The notes under the pieces were generated by a model. It did not search any database, had not been told where the DNA came from, and saw only the letters and a list, made by a program, of their open reading frames with translations. From NCBI RefSeq assembly GCF_018780075.1, contig NZ_JADMKB010000131.1:1-36410 (forward strand): a stretch of DNA of 36,410 bases. Reading direction: 5' to 3'. The number at the start of each line of letters is the position of its first letter. The stretch's first letter is position 1. Of this stretch, positions 6,895-14,977 are shown one piece after another. This DNA comes from Hydrogenophaga sp. (GTDB taxonomy: Bacteria > Pseudomonadota > Gammaproteobacteria > Burkholderiales > Burkholderiaceae_C). A program made the position numbers and the translations under genes.

Positions 6895-8307
6895 TCACAC
6901 GGCCGCGAGCCAGGCCGTGCGTTGGTCCCGGTACCGTTGCAGCCGCTGCCGCAGATCCTGCACGACCACCGGCAAGGGCTCGTACCAGCCCGAGAGCCGC
7001 GCGCGGGCGGGCCAGTCGGCCAGCATCCAGGCGCCGCGCGCCGTGCCTTCGAGCGCATCGGTCGAGCGCAGCACACGGCGGCCGGCCAGCCACGCCGAGA
7101 GCGCCGTGGTGTAGACCACGTTGCCCGCGAGCGGCCCTTCCACCACCACGGGCGCCGAGGCCGCGTCGCCGGTGGCCAGCGAGGTCACCAGCTCGGCCGT
7201 GATGTCGGCGCAGTAGAGCGCCGCGAGCGCCGGCCGCAGGTGCGCGGGCACCGCCTGTGCGCCGCCGGCCTGCACCTGGCCGTGTTGCCACACGCGGCCC
7301 TGCTGGCCCTGATACGGGCCGGCTTCCGCGAACGACGGCGTGGCCGCCCAGCCCTGCGCCAGCAGCTCGTCGAGCGCGGACAGCGTGGCGAGCGCCGGGG
7401 CGGCGCCGGCGCACAGGGCGGCGAACTCGCGCCCGCCCATGAAGCGCGCGGTGGGGACGGCCCCGCCTTCGACCGACACGTTCACCAGTTCATCGCGCTC
7501 GGGCGCCAGCGCCGCCGCCGTGCCGCCGGGCGCCATGACCACACACCAGGTGCCGGTGGAGACCACCGTGCCGTGGGGCACGGCGTGCAGGTGGCGGGCC
7601 AGGCAGGCGTTGCTGTCGTGCACGCCCACGTGCACCTGGCAGGTGGCGGGCAATTGCAGGCGCGCGGCCAGGTCCGGCTTCACCGGGCCGAGCACCTCCC
7701 ACGCTTTTTTCAGCGGTGCGAACAGGTCGGCGATACCGGTGCGCTGCGCCCACGCGGCCGGTTGCTGGCGCTCGGGTGACCACAGGTGGGTGTGGCAACC
7801 GAGCGAGGACAGCTCGCTCGTGGCCACACCGCTGAACCACCAGGCCCAGTACTGCGGGTACGGCAGCCAGTGGCGGATGCGCTGCCAGGCGGCGGGCTGC
7901 GTCTGCTGCAGCCAGTACAGCTGCAAACCGGCGTTGAGGCCCAGCGGCAGGTCGGGCGAGCCGGTGACCTCGAAGCCGTCGGCGAGGCGGTGGAAGGCCT
8001 CGCGGTGCGCGCCGTAACCGTCCCACTCGTAGTCCATGGGCAGCAGCACCAGACCCTCGCCGTCGATGGCACAAAAGGCCGCGCCGTGGGTGCTGATGCC
8101 GATGTGCGCGATGCGCTCGCGCTGCGGCAAGGCGGGGATGGTTCGCAGCAACCAGGCTTCGAGCGCGCCCACACCCAGCTCCAGGTAGTCGGCACCCTGC
8201 ACCGCCTCGTTGGCCTGCACCTGGCGGGCCAGCACCTCGCCGGCCTCGCTGATGAGCAGCAGCTTGGCGTTGGTCTTGCCGATGTCGAGGATGAGGGTGT
8301 GACTCAC
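6895..8307 (-). CDS. rhaK: L-rhamnose/rhamnulose kinase, FGGY family (RhaK)
   Basis: 470 residues from a GTG start. FGGY carbohydrate kinase of the RhaK type, phosphorylating the rhamnose-derived sugar during catabolism; in Rhizobium RhaK is also needed for transport activity. Seen: the N-terminal phosphate loop ILDIGKTNAKLLLIS (6-20), the sugar-binding region YEWDGYGAHR, CHTHLWSP, and VGVHDSNACLARHL with the probable catalytic Asp, followed by VVSTGTWCVVM of the second ATPase lobe. The frame stays open far upstream (to 9360), but that part is antisense to the mutarotase and permease. GTG at 8307, 8 bases after the rhaU stop, is the only start that gives the family N-terminus. Last gene of the rha operon. 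Confidence 0.87.
   Translation of the reverse strand: MSHTLILDIGKTNAKLLLISEAGEVLARQVQANEAVQGADYLELGVGALEAWLLRTIPALPQRERIAHIGISTHGAAFCAIDGEGLVLLPMDYEWDGYGAHREAFHRLADGFEVTGSPDLPLGLNAGLQLYWLQQTQPAAWQRIRHWLPYPQYWAWWFSGVATSELSSLGCHTHLWSPERQQPAAWAQRTGIADLFAPLKKAWEVLGPVKPDLAARLQLPATCQVHVGVHDSNACLARHLHAVPHGTVVSTGTWCVVMAPGGTAAALAPERDELVNVSVEGGAVPTARFMGGREFAALCAGAAPALATLSALDELLAQGWAATPSFAEAGPYQGQQGRVWQHGQVQAGGAQAVPAHLRPALAALYCADITAELVTSLATGDAASAPVVVEGPLAGNVVYTTALSAWLAGRRVLRSTDALEGTARGAWMLADWPARARLSGWYEPLPVVVQDLRQRLQRYRDQRTAWLAAV
6898..6919. terminator. Hairpin at the nhaP2/rhaK convergence
   Basis: CACGGCC (6898-6904) pairs with GGCCGTG (6913-6919) around an 8-base loop, four bases past the nhaP2 stop and inside the last codons of rhaK. 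There is no T run on either side, so it is only a possible transcription barrier for the antiporter transcript. Confidence 0.3.
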
Positions 8308-8315
8308 GGTGCGAT

Positions 8316-8636
8316 TCAGTCGAGGTGAAACACGCAGGGCAGCGGCTCGGCCACGGGCGAGCCATCGGCATTCGTCTGCATCAGGTCTTTCATGTGCTGC
8401 CACCAGCGCTGCATCACCGGGTGCTGCGGCAGGCTGTCCATGCCGTGGCCGGCGCTGCGGCGCAAGACGGCGAACAGCACGCCGCGCGGCGCGTCGAGAA
8501 AGATGCTGTAGTCGGACACGCCGCGCTCTTTCAACAGCGCCGACAGCTCGGGCCAGATGGCATCGTGGCGCCGCTGGTACTCGGCCTCGCAGCCGGGGTT
8601 CAGGAACATGCGGAATGCGATCTTTTCGGTGGTCAT
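8316..8636 (-). CDS. rhaU: L-rhamnose mutarotase (RhaU/RhaM)
   Basis: 106 residues, typical for the family. Interconverts the alpha and beta anomers of L-rhamnose so that imported sugar can enter the pathway. Seen: [18 protein letters not shown] with His24 in [10 protein letters not shown], equivalent to the catalytic His of E. coli Rha[16 protein letters not shown] in the core sheet, and [12 protein letters not shown] (about 75-86), the Trp-rich segment of the active site. A ribosome site AAAGGA lies about 8 bases before the ATG. It sits 12 bases after rhaQ and 8 bases before rhaK, the same rhaQ-U-K order as in Rhizobium leguminosarum. Confidence 0.93.
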   Translation of the reverse strand: MTTEKIAFRMFLNPGCEAEYQRRHDAIWPELSALLKERGVSDYSIFLDAPRGVLFAVLRRSAGHGMDSLPQHPVMQRWWQHMKDLMQTNADGSPVAEPLPCVFHLD

Positions 8637-8648
8637 GGCGGGGTCCTT

Positions 8649-9629
8649 TCAGGCCGGCCTGGGCATCGCGGCGGGCCGGCGCAGGACCTTGAGCCAGCGC
8701 GGCAACACCATCGCCACGATCAGCAGCGCGCCCACGATCATCGACATCACGATGCCCGACACGTTGAGCATGCCCAGCGCGAAGTTGAAGCTGCCCAGCA
8801 ACACGGCCGCGAGGATCACGCCCACGATGCTGCCGCGCCCGCCCTCGATGGCCACGCCGCCGAGGATCACGATGGTCACCGCGTCCAGCTCCCAGCCCAT
8901 GGCCAGGTTGGGCCGCGTGCTGCCGATGCGCCCGGTGAGCAGGATGGCCGCGAGCGCCGCCATGACGCCGGCGAACACGAACAGGCCGAGCCGGTAGCGG
9001 TCCACCGAGATGCCCGAGAAACGCGACGCGATCGGGTTGGCGCCGATGGCGTAGACCCGCCGGCCGTGCACCGTGGCGTGCAGGAACAGCCCCACCAGAA
9101 TCGCCATCAGCAGCATCACGCCGAACTCGATGGGCACGATGAACCCGGGCTGGCCGATCAGGTCGCCGATGCTGCCGTTGCCCCAGGTGCTCAGCGTCTC
9201 GGGGTAACCGGTGATCGCCTGGTCGCCCAGCACCACCTGCGCGAGGCCACGGTACAGCGAGAGCGTGCCGATGGTGACCACGATGGACGGCAGCTTCCAG
9301 CGCGTCACGAGCCAGCCGTTGAGCCCGCCGCAGAGCGCGCCCGTGGCCACCGCGGCGCACAACATCAGCGGCAGGCTGGCGCCGGCCTGCATCGCCAGGC
9401 CCATGGCCAGCGAGGCCAGCGCCATCGTGGCGGCAATCGAGAGGTCGATCTCGCCCGACACCACCAGCAGCGCCATCGCCAGCGCGATCAGCGCTTTCTC
9501 TGAAAAGTTGTAGGTGCTGTCGGCCAGCGCGTAGGGCGAAAAGAAGCCCTCGATGCCCAGGCCGAAGCCCAGGTAGACCAGCACGATCAGCGCGATCAGC
9601 ACGCGCTCCCAGGTGTCGAGTGCCCTCAT
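8649..9629 (-). CDS. rhaQ: Rhamnose ABC transporter, permease (RhaQ)
   Basis: 326 residues. Inner-membrane permease of the carbohydrate uptake class 2 (RbsC-like) ABC family. Seen: about nine or ten hydrophobic spans, SGEIDLSIAATMALASLAMG (about 60-79), the conserved region WLVTRWKLPSIVVTIGTLSLYRGL, RRVYAIGANPIASRFSGI (the cytoplasmic coupling region) and DAVTIVILGGVAIEGGRGSI. The ATG at 9629 overlaps the rhaP stop as ATGA, so translation is probably coupled. The frame remains open upstream to 10772, but only as antisense-like sequence inside rhaP. Partner of RhaP, the two permeases forming the membrane channel with RhaT as ATPase. Confidence 0.9.
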   Translation of the reverse strand: MRALDTWERVLIALIVLVYLGFGLGIEGFFSPYALADSTYNFSEKALIALAMALLVVSGEIDLSIAATMALASLAMGLAMQAGASLPLMLCAAVATGALCGGLNGWLVTRWKLPSIVVTIGTLSLYRGLAQVVLGDQAITGYPETLSTWGNGSIGDLIGQPGFIVPIEFGVMLLMAILVGLFLHATVHGRRVYAIGANPIASRFSGISVDRYRLGLFVFAGVMAALAAILLTGRIGSTRPNLAMGWELDAVTIVILGGVAIEGGRGSIVGVILAAVLLGSFNFALGMLNVSGIVMSMIVGALLIVAMVLPRWLKVLRRPAAMPRPA

Positions 9630-10636
9630 GCCGTTCCTCCTTGTGGGACCGCCGAGCGGTCCAGAATCTGCCGCCCTTGCTTGCGGTCGGCGGTGGCGTT
9701 GAGCACCACCGAAATCAGGATCACCGCGCCCGCGATCGCCTGCTGCCAGAACGGCGAGACCTGGATCACCGGCAGCGCGCCGTTGACCACGCCGATGAAC
9801 AACACCCCGAGCACCGCGCCGCCAATGGTGCCCACGCCGCCGCCGATGCTCACGCCGCCGATCACGCAGGCCGCGATCACCGTCAGCTCGTAGCCCGAGG
9901 CCAACTCGGAAAACGCGATGGAGTAACGCCCCACCCAGAGCAGCCCCGCCAGCCCTGCCAGCAGGCCCGACACGGTGTAGGCCATCACCAACCGGCGCTG
10001 CACCGGGATGCCGGCGTACAGCGCGGCCGAGGGGTTGCCGCCATAGGCGTAGAGCTCGCGCCCTTCGCGGCGCCAGCGCAGCAGCCACAGCGTCAGGCCC
10101 ACCACCACGGCGGCAAACCAGATCAGCATCGGCAGGCCGAGCAGGGTCTCGCGCGGCAGGCCTTTGATCAGCGGGTGGATCTCGTGGTCCGACACCCAGG
10201 CGCCGCCGCTGGCCACGAACACCGCGCCCCGGTAGAGCGACAAGGTGCCCAGCGTGACCACGATGGACGGCAGCGAGAACCGCATGATCAGCCAGCCGTT
10301 GACGAAGCCCAGCGCCGCGCCGATGGCGCAGGCCATGGCGATCAGCGCCACCAGCGGAATGCCGGGCCAGGCGCGCCCGGCCAGCGCGCACAACATGCCG
10401 GTGAGCGCCAGGTTGGACGCCACCGACAGATCGACGCCGCGCGTCAGCAGCACCAGCATCTGGCCCATCACCAGGATGGCGAGGATGGCCGAGTCGTTGC
10501 CGATGTCCAGCGCGTTGCGCCAGGTCAGAAACACGGGCGCGCGCGCGCCGACCGCCAGCACGATGACGGCGATGATGGCCAGCAGCAGCCACTCGCGCCG
10601 CACCTGCGCCAGCGCGCTCAGGGGGTGGGTTGTCAT
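9626..10636 (-). CDS. rhaP: Rhamnose ABC transporter, permease (RhaP)
   Basis: 336 residues, RbsC-like inner-membrane permease with about ten hydrophobic spans. Seen: LVLLTRGVDLSVASNLALTGM (about 61-81), WLIMRFSLPSIVVTLGTLSLYRG, ELYAYGGNPSAALYAGIPVQRR (coupling region) and LTVIAACVIGGVSIGGGVGTIGGAVLGV. It is parallel to but clearly different from RhaQ, as expected for a heterodimeric importer. The ATG at 10636 overlaps the rhaT stop as ATGA, and its own stop overlaps the rhaQ start in the same way, so T, P and Q form one translationally coupled block. Confidence 0.9.
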   Translation of the reverse strand: MTTHPLSALAQVRREWLLLAIIAVIVLAVGARAPVFLTWRNALDIGNDSAILAILVMGQMLVLLTRGVDLSVASNLALTGMLCALAGRAWPGIPLVALIAMACAIGAALGFVNGWLIMRFSLPSIVVTLGTLSLYRGAVFVASGGAWVSDHEIHPLIKGLPRETLLGLPMLIWFAAVVVGLTLWLLRWRREGRELYAYGGNPSAALYAGIPVQRRLVMAYTVSGLLAGLAGLLWVGRYSIAFSELASGYELTVIAACVIGGVSIGGGVGTIGGAVLGVLFIGVVNGALPVIQVSPFWQQAIAGAVILISVVLNATADRKQGRQILDRSAVPQGGTA

Positions 10637-12231
10637 GGGTGCACCTCGGTGGGCAGACGGACAGGGGGCACCGCGGCGGTGGGCGACGGCACGGCGGCGG
10701 CGTGCCCCAGGCCCAGGCCCGACGCGGCGGACACGATGGTCTCGGCGTCCACCGAGCCCATGGCGAACTCACTCACCATGCGGCCGCGCCGCATGACGAT
10801 GACGCGGTGTGCGAGGTGCATCACCTCGGGCAGCTCGGACGACACCAGGATCACCGCCAGGCCCTGCTCCACCATCTCGGCGATCAGGTGGTAGACGGCC
10901 TGCTTGGCGCCCACGTCGATGCCCTTGGTGGGTTCGTCCAGGATCACGATGCGCGGGTTGAGCCCCAGCCACTTGGCGATCACCACCTTCTGCTGGTTGC
11001 CGCCCGACAGGCCCGAGAGCGGCGTGTCCTGGCTCGCGGTCTTGATGCGCAGGCGTTCGATCATGCGGGCCGCGAGATCGGACTCGCGCGCCGCCGACAG
11101 CCAGGCACCGCGCGACAGCGCCGACACGCCGCTCGCCAGACCGGCCAGGCTGATGTTGTGCCGCACGGAAAAGCCGAGCACCACGCCCTGGCGCTGGCGT
11201 TCTTCGGGCACGTAGGCCAGGCCGGCGGCAATCGCATCGCCGGGTTGGCGGATCTCGATGCGGCGGCCCTCGACCACCACCTCGCCGGTGGCTGCGGGGT
11301 TCAGGCCCATCAGCGCGAGCATGGCTTCGCTGCGGCCGGCGCCGATCAGGCCGTAGAAGCCCAGGATCTCGCCGCGCCGCAGCTCGAAGCCGAGGTCGGC
11401 AAATTCGTTCGGGTGGCTCAGGCCCTTGACCTGCAGCACCACCTCGCCGGGCTGGCTGTGGATGGGCGGGTAAATCTGTTCGATGGCGCGGCCGGCCATC
11501 AGCCCCACCAGCGTGGGTTCGTCGGCCTCGGCGATGGCGCCCGAGCCCACCGACGCGCCGTCGCGCAAGACCACGTAGCGGTCGCAGACGGCAAAGATCT
11601 CGTCGAACTTGTGGGTGATGAAGAGCACCGCCACGCCCTCGTTCTTCAGGCCGCGCACAAGGCCAAAGAAGTCGCGGATCTCGGCCTGCGACAGGGCGGC
11701 CGTGGGCTCGTCGAGGATCACCACCCTGGCGTTCTGCGACAGGGCGCGCGCGATCTCGATCAGGTGGCGCTGCGCCAGGCTCAGCTGCTTGACCAGCGTG
11801 GTGGCGGCAAAGCCCGCGCCCACGCGGTCGAGCACCACCTGGGCCTCGGCGTTCATGCGCGCCCAGTCGATCACCTTGAACAGGCCCGCGCCGCGCGTGG
11901 GCTGGCGGCCGATGAAGATGTTCTCGGCCGCGCTCAGCTCCTCGAACATCACCGTTTCCTGGTGCACCGCCACGATGCCGGCGGCCTGCGCGTCCTGCGC
12001 CTTGGCAAAGCGCACCGGTCGGCCTTCGACGCGGATCTCGCCCTCTTCGGGCTGGTGCACACCGGTCAGCGTTTTCACCAGCGTGGACTTGCCGGCACCG
12101 TTCTCGCCGATCAGGGCCAGCACCTGGCCAGGCACCAGGTCCAGGTCCACGCCCTTCAAGGCGTGGGTCGGGCCAAAGCGTTTGTGGATGCCGCGCAGCG
12201 AGAGCCACGCGGGAGGGGAATCAGGGTTCAT
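10633..12231 (-). CDS. rhaT: Rhamnose ABC transporter, double ATP-binding subunit (RhaT)
   Basis: 532 residues with two ABC ATPase halves, as in RbsA. N-terminal half: Walker A GENGAGKST (42-50), VVILDEPTAALS as Walker B, and a degenerate signature LSLAQRHLIEIARAL instead of LSGGQ. C-terminal half: a degenerate A loop GLIGAGRSE, an intact signature LSGGNQQKVVIAKWL and Walker B RIVILDEPTKGIDVGAK. One degenerate and one active site is normal for this class. The open frame continues upstream to 12294, but MNPDSPPAWLSLRGI at 12231 matches the family start; no strong ribosome site is seen. Separated from rhaS by 221 bases that contain a GC-rich repeat. Confidence 0.92.
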   Translation of the reverse strand: MNPDSPPAWLSLRGIHKRFGPTHALKGVDLDLVPGQVLALIGENGAGKSTLVKTLTGVHQPEEGEIRVEGRPVRFAKAQDAQAAGIVAVHQETVMFEELSAAENIFIGRQPTRGAGLFKVIDWARMNAEAQVVLDRVGAGFAATTLVKQLSLAQRHLIEIARALSQNARVVILDEPTAALSQAEIRDFFGLVRGLKNEGVAVLFITHKFDEIFAVCDRYVVLRDGASVGSGAIAEADEPTLVGLMAGRAIEQIYPPIHSQPGEVVLQVKGLSHPNEFADLGFELRRGEILGFYGLIGAGRSEAMLALMGLNPAATGEVVVEGRRIEIRQPGDAIAAGLAYVPEERQRQGVVLGFSVRHNISLAGLASGVSALSRGAWLSAARESDLAARMIERLRIKTASQDTPLSGLSGGNQQKVVIAKWLGLNPRIVILDEPTKGIDVGAKQAVYHLIAEMVEQGLAVILVSSELPEVMHLAHRVIVMRRGRMVSEFAMGSVDAETIVSAASGLGLGHAAAVPSPTAAVPPVRLPTEVHP

Positions 12232-12370
12232 GGCAGCGCGTTGGGGGCAAGAGACTGGGCAAGGGTACGACGGGTTCCCCCGCAGCACCATCAACGGCCG
12301 TCAGGCGTCGGAGCAAGCGTTTTCCAAGGCGCCGGAGCGCCACCCGCACCGCATGAAGCAGCGCCCACCG

Positions 12371-12450
12371 GGGGCACCGAGGAACCGGCTTTGCCGGGCC
12401 TCAGGTGCCGCCCCCCTTGAGGGGGGTGACGCGAAGCGGCGCGGGGGGTG
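12371..12450 (-). repeat. GC-rich oriented intergenic repeat, copy A (after rhaS)
   Basis: Begins two bases after the rhaS stop when read on the minus strand. Its core at 12377-12400 reads on the plus strand CCGAGGAACCGGCTTTGCCG and continues GGCC; the CCGGC/GCCGG part is self-complementary. A second dyad, CCCCCCTTGAGGGGGG, lies at 12412-12427. The core is shared with the copies at 14911-14977 and 25778-25850. Confidence 0.75.
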
Positions 12451-12452
12451 TT

Positions 12453-13445
12453 TCAGAATATTTTTGCGAACTTGTCCACGTTGCCGGCGTCGTAGGTGAA
12501 CGGCTCGGCCATCGCGCCTTCGAGGTCCTTGTCCAGTGTGGTGCTGCCGACGCGGCCCAGCGAAATCTTCTCGCCGGCCACGCCCTTGGCCGTGCCCTTG
12601 ATGAAGGCGCTGGCGGCCATGATGGACGAGTAGCCCAGGTCGATGGGGTTCCAGATCGCGAACGACTTCACCGCACCGCTCTTCACATGGCCGGCCATTT
12701 CAGACGGCAGGCCCAGGCCGGTCACGAAGATCTGGCCGACCTTCTTCTCGTCCTGCACGGCCTTGGCCGCGGCGGCAATGCCGACCGTCGTCGGGGCCAC
12801 GATGGCCTTCAGGTTGGGGTAGCTCTTGAACAGGCCTTGCGCTTCGCGGTAGCTCTTGTCGGTCTGGTCGTCGCCATAGACCACGTTGACCAGCTTCAGG
12901 CCGGCGAAGGCGGGCTGGGCCAGCACCTTCTTCATCTCGGCGATCCAGATGTTCTGGTTGGTGGCCTGCGCGGTGGCCGACAGCACGGCGATCTCGCCGG
13001 TCTTGCCCACGACCTGCTCGCTCATCTTCACCAGCTTCTCGCCGATCAGCGCGCTGTTCGACGGGTTCAGCTGCATCAGGCGGCCTTCCTTCTTCACGCC
13101 CGAGTCGAACGAGATGACCTTGATGCCACGGGCCATGGCCTTCTTCAGCGAGGGCACCAGCGCGTCGGGATCGTTGGCGGAAATCACGATGGCCTTGACG
13201 TTCTGCGCGATCAGCGAGTTGACGATCTCGATCTGGCCTTCGGCTGTGGCCTTGGCGGGGCCGGTGTAGATGATTTCGACGTCCTTGAGCTCCTTGGCGG
13301 CTTCGAGCGCACCCTGGTGGGCGGCGTCAAAGAAACCGTTGCCCAGGCTCTTGACCACGAGCGCGATCTTGTCGGCGGCCAGTGCGGGCTGGGCGAGCGA
13401 CAGGGCGAGGGCCGCAGCGGCCAGCAGGGAAAGTTTTTTGTTCAT
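12453..13445 (-). CDS. rhaS: Rhamnose ABC transporter, periplasmic substrate-binding protein (RhaS)
   Basis: 330 residues. Periplasmic sugar-binding protein (peripla_BP_4/RbsB type) delivering L-rhamnose to RhaPQ-T. Seen: a Sec signal peptide (Lys3-Lys4, hydrophobic Leu/Ala core, cleavage after PALA near residue 23), KIALVVKSLGNGFFDAAHQGALEAAKEL at the start of the first lobe, VKAIVISANDPDALVPSL, and VISFDSGV, where the Asp typically contacts sugar. The open frame extends to 13595, but the ATG at 13445 has GGAG about 7 bases upstream and directly begins the signal peptide. It is separated from rhaI by 130 bases with a strong hairpin and from rhaT by a repeat, a layout often seen where a binding protein needs more transcript than its membrane partners. 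Confidence 0.92.
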   Translation of the reverse strand: MNKKLSLLAAAALALSLAQPALAADKIALVVKSLGNGFFDAAHQGALEAAKELKDVEIIYTGPAKATAEGQIEIVNSLIAQNVKAIVISANDPDALVPSLKKAMARGIKVISFDSGVKKEGRLMQLNPSNSALIGEKLVKMSEQVVGKTGEIAVLSATAQATNQNIWIAEMKKVLAQPAFAGLKLVNVVYGDDQTDKSYREAQGLFKSYPNLKAIVAPTTVGIAAAAKAVQDEKKVGQIFVTGLGLPSEMAGHVKSGAVKSFAIWNPIDLGYSSIMAASAFIKGTAKGVAGEKISLGRVGSTTLDKDLEGAMAEPFTYDAGNVDKFAKIF

Positions 13446-13525
13446 CAATGTCTCCAGGGTTGTTGAAACGAAGCACGGGGAAAAGCGTCTCGGCAGGTGC
13501 GGCCCCGACACGGCCGTGGGTCCCG

Positions 13526-13564
13526 CCTGGGTCGCTGGCCTCCCCTTTGGCGCCAGCGACCAGG
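13526..13564. other. Long hairpin in the rhaI-rhaS intergenic region
   Basis: CCTGGGTCGCTGGC (13526-13539) pairs with GCCAGCGACCAGG (13552-13564): 13 base pairs with one bulged base and a 12-base loop, 11 bases after the rhaI stop on the minus strand. There is no T run after it, so it is more likely an mRNA-stabilising or processing structure than an intrinsic terminator. Confidence 0.6.
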
Positions 13565-13575
13565 ACTCGGTTCGA

Positions 13576-14862
13576 TCAGACGATGCCGCCCCCACCGCCG
13601 GCCACCGCCGGGCGGGCCGCGGCCATGCGCGCGCGGTAGCCGCTGGCGCGGTACACGGCCACCGGGTCGATGGCGGCGCCCGCGTCCAGGCGCACCTGTT
13701 GCAGCAGCGGCGTCACGTCGGTCTGGAACGCGGTCTTGAGCAGGTGCGTGGCGGTCAGCGCGTCGTTGGCCTCTTGGGCGGCGTCGAGCGCGGCGCGGTC
13801 CACCAGCAGGGCCTGCGCGTGGCTGCGCTGGCACTGCACGGCGCTGGTCATCAGGCTCTCGATCGGGTCGGTCACGTTGTGGCTCTGGTCCAGCATGTAG
13901 GCCGGGTCGAACGCCACGCCCTCGTGCGCCGCCGCCACCAGCTCGTTGAACACCAGGAACAGGCGGTAGGGCGAGACGCTGCCGGCGTCCAGGTCGTCGT
14001 CGCCGTACTTGCTGTCGTTGAAGTGGAAGCCGGCGAGCTTGCCGGCGGCGATCAGGCGCGCCACGATCAGCTCGATGTTGACGTTGGGCGCGTGGTGGCC
14101 GAGGTCCACCAGGCACTGCGCCTTCGGGCCCAGCGTGCTGGCGGCCAGGAAGCTCGAGCCCCAGTCCTGGATCACCGTGCTGTAGAACGCCGGCTCGCAG
14201 ATCTTGTGTTCCAGGAACATGCGCCAGTCGCCGGGCAGCGCGGCGTAGATCTGGCGCGTGCTCTCCAGGTAGCGGTCGAAGGCGCGGCGAAAGTGCTGCT
14301 GACCGGGAAAGTTGCTGCCGTCGCCGACCCACACCGTCAGCGCCTTGGAGCCCAGCGCCTGACCGATTTCAATGCACTCCAGGTTGTGTGCCACGGCCTG
14401 TGCGCGGGTGGCGGCGTCGGTGTGGCTCAGGCTGCCGTATTTGTAGCTGTGCGCCTGGCCGGCCTGGTCGGAAAAGGTGTTGGAGTTCATGGCGTCGAAG
14501 GCCAGGCCCTGCGCGGCGGCGGCGGCGCGCAGCTCGCTCCAGTCGCTGCATTTGTCCCAGGGGATGTGCAGCGACACCGTGGGCGTGATGCGCGTGAGCT
14601 GGTGGATCACGCCGCAGTCCTGCAGCTTGTCGAACACGTTGCGCGGCTCGCCCTGGCCGGGGAAACGGGCAAAGCGCGTGCCGCCGGTGCCCACGCCCCA
14701 GCTGGGGATGGCGACACCGAAGCGGGCGGTCAGTTGGCGCACCACGTCGATGTCGATGTTCCGGCGGGCCAACTGCTCGCCGAGGTGTTCGTAGTCGTTG
14801 CGCACATGGCGCAGCTGCTGCTCGTTCTGCGATTCCAGCAATCCGTTGTCGATGGTCTTCAT
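13576..14862 (-). CDS. rhaI: L-rhamnose isomerase, catabolic RhaI type
   Basis: 428 residues. Converts L-rhamnose to L-rhamnulose; metal-dependent TIM-barrel sugar isomerase related to the Pseudomonas stutzeri-type enzyme rather than E. coli RhaA. Seen: PSWGVGTGGTRFARFPG (about 53-69), SLHIPWDK, LTVWVGDGSNFPGQ, the metal-site region MFLEHKICEPAFYSTVIQDWG with conserved Glu, CLVDLGHHAPNVNIE (Asp and His ligands) and GFHFNDSKYGDDDLDAGS near the C-terminal side of the barrel. The ATG at 14862 has a GGAAGAG ribosome site about 5 bases upstream; the extra 12 codons upstream are not needed. Second gene of the operon, 115 bases after rhaD. Confidence 0.92.
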   Translation of the reverse strand: MKTIDNGLLESQNEQQLRHVRNDYEHLGEQLARRNIDIDVVRQLTARFGVAIPSWGVGTGGTRFARFPGQGEPRNVFDKLQDCGVIHQLTRITPTVSLHIPWDKCSDWSELRAAAAAQGLAFDAMNSNTFSDQAGQAHSYKYGSLSHTDAATRAQAVAHNLECIEIGQALGSKALTVWVGDGSNFPGQQHFRRAFDRYLESTRQIYAALPGDWRMFLEHKICEPAFYSTVIQDWGSSFLAASTLGPKAQCLVDLGHHAPNVNIELIVARLIAAGKLAGFHFNDSKYGDDDLDAGSVSPYRLFLVFNELVAAAHEGVAFDPAYMLDQSHNVTDPIESLMTSAVQCQRSHAQALLVDRAALDAAQEANDALTATHLLKTAFQTDVTPLLQQVRLDAGAAIDPVAVYRASGYRARMAAARPAVAGGGGGIV

Positions 14863-14910
14863 GTCTCTTCCTTGTTGAACCGGTGCCTGCGCGCCCATCT
14901 GATCCAGCGG

Positions 14911-14977
14911 ACGCCGCGGAACCGGCTTGGCCGGGCCGCTGGCGTCGCGGTGACGCGCACGGCGCGGCGCGGGGGGG
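14911..14977 (-). repeat. GC-rich oriented intergenic repeat, copy B (after rhaD)
   Basis: Starts at the base following the rhaD TAA stop on the minus strand. The core at 14914-14937 reads on the plus strand CCGCGGAACCGGCTTGGCCG and continues GGCC, the same element as copy A with two changes. It is followed towards the stop by the GTGACGCG...GGCGCGG segment also found in copy A. Confidence 0.7.

Noticed and set aside
5283..7076. 597-residue minus-strand frame across the antiporter gene
   Set aside because: Low-complexity His/Arg/Gln/Pro text, the typical antisense shadow of a GC-rich gene; the plus-strand antiporter has clear motifs.
6895..9360. 821-residue frame that would fuse extra sequence to RhaK
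   Set aside because: The part upstream of 8307 is the wrong frame of rhaU and rhaQ; the kinase N-terminus begins at the GTG at 8307.
8649..10772. 707-residue frame that would fuse extra sequence to RhaQ
   Set aside because: The upstream part is the wrong frame of rhaP; the ATG at 9629 in the ATGA overlap begins the permease.
10630..12420. 596-residue plus-strand frame opposite rhaT
   Set aside because: Antisense shadow rich in His, Gln and Arg with no domain; rhaT on the other strand is unambiguous.
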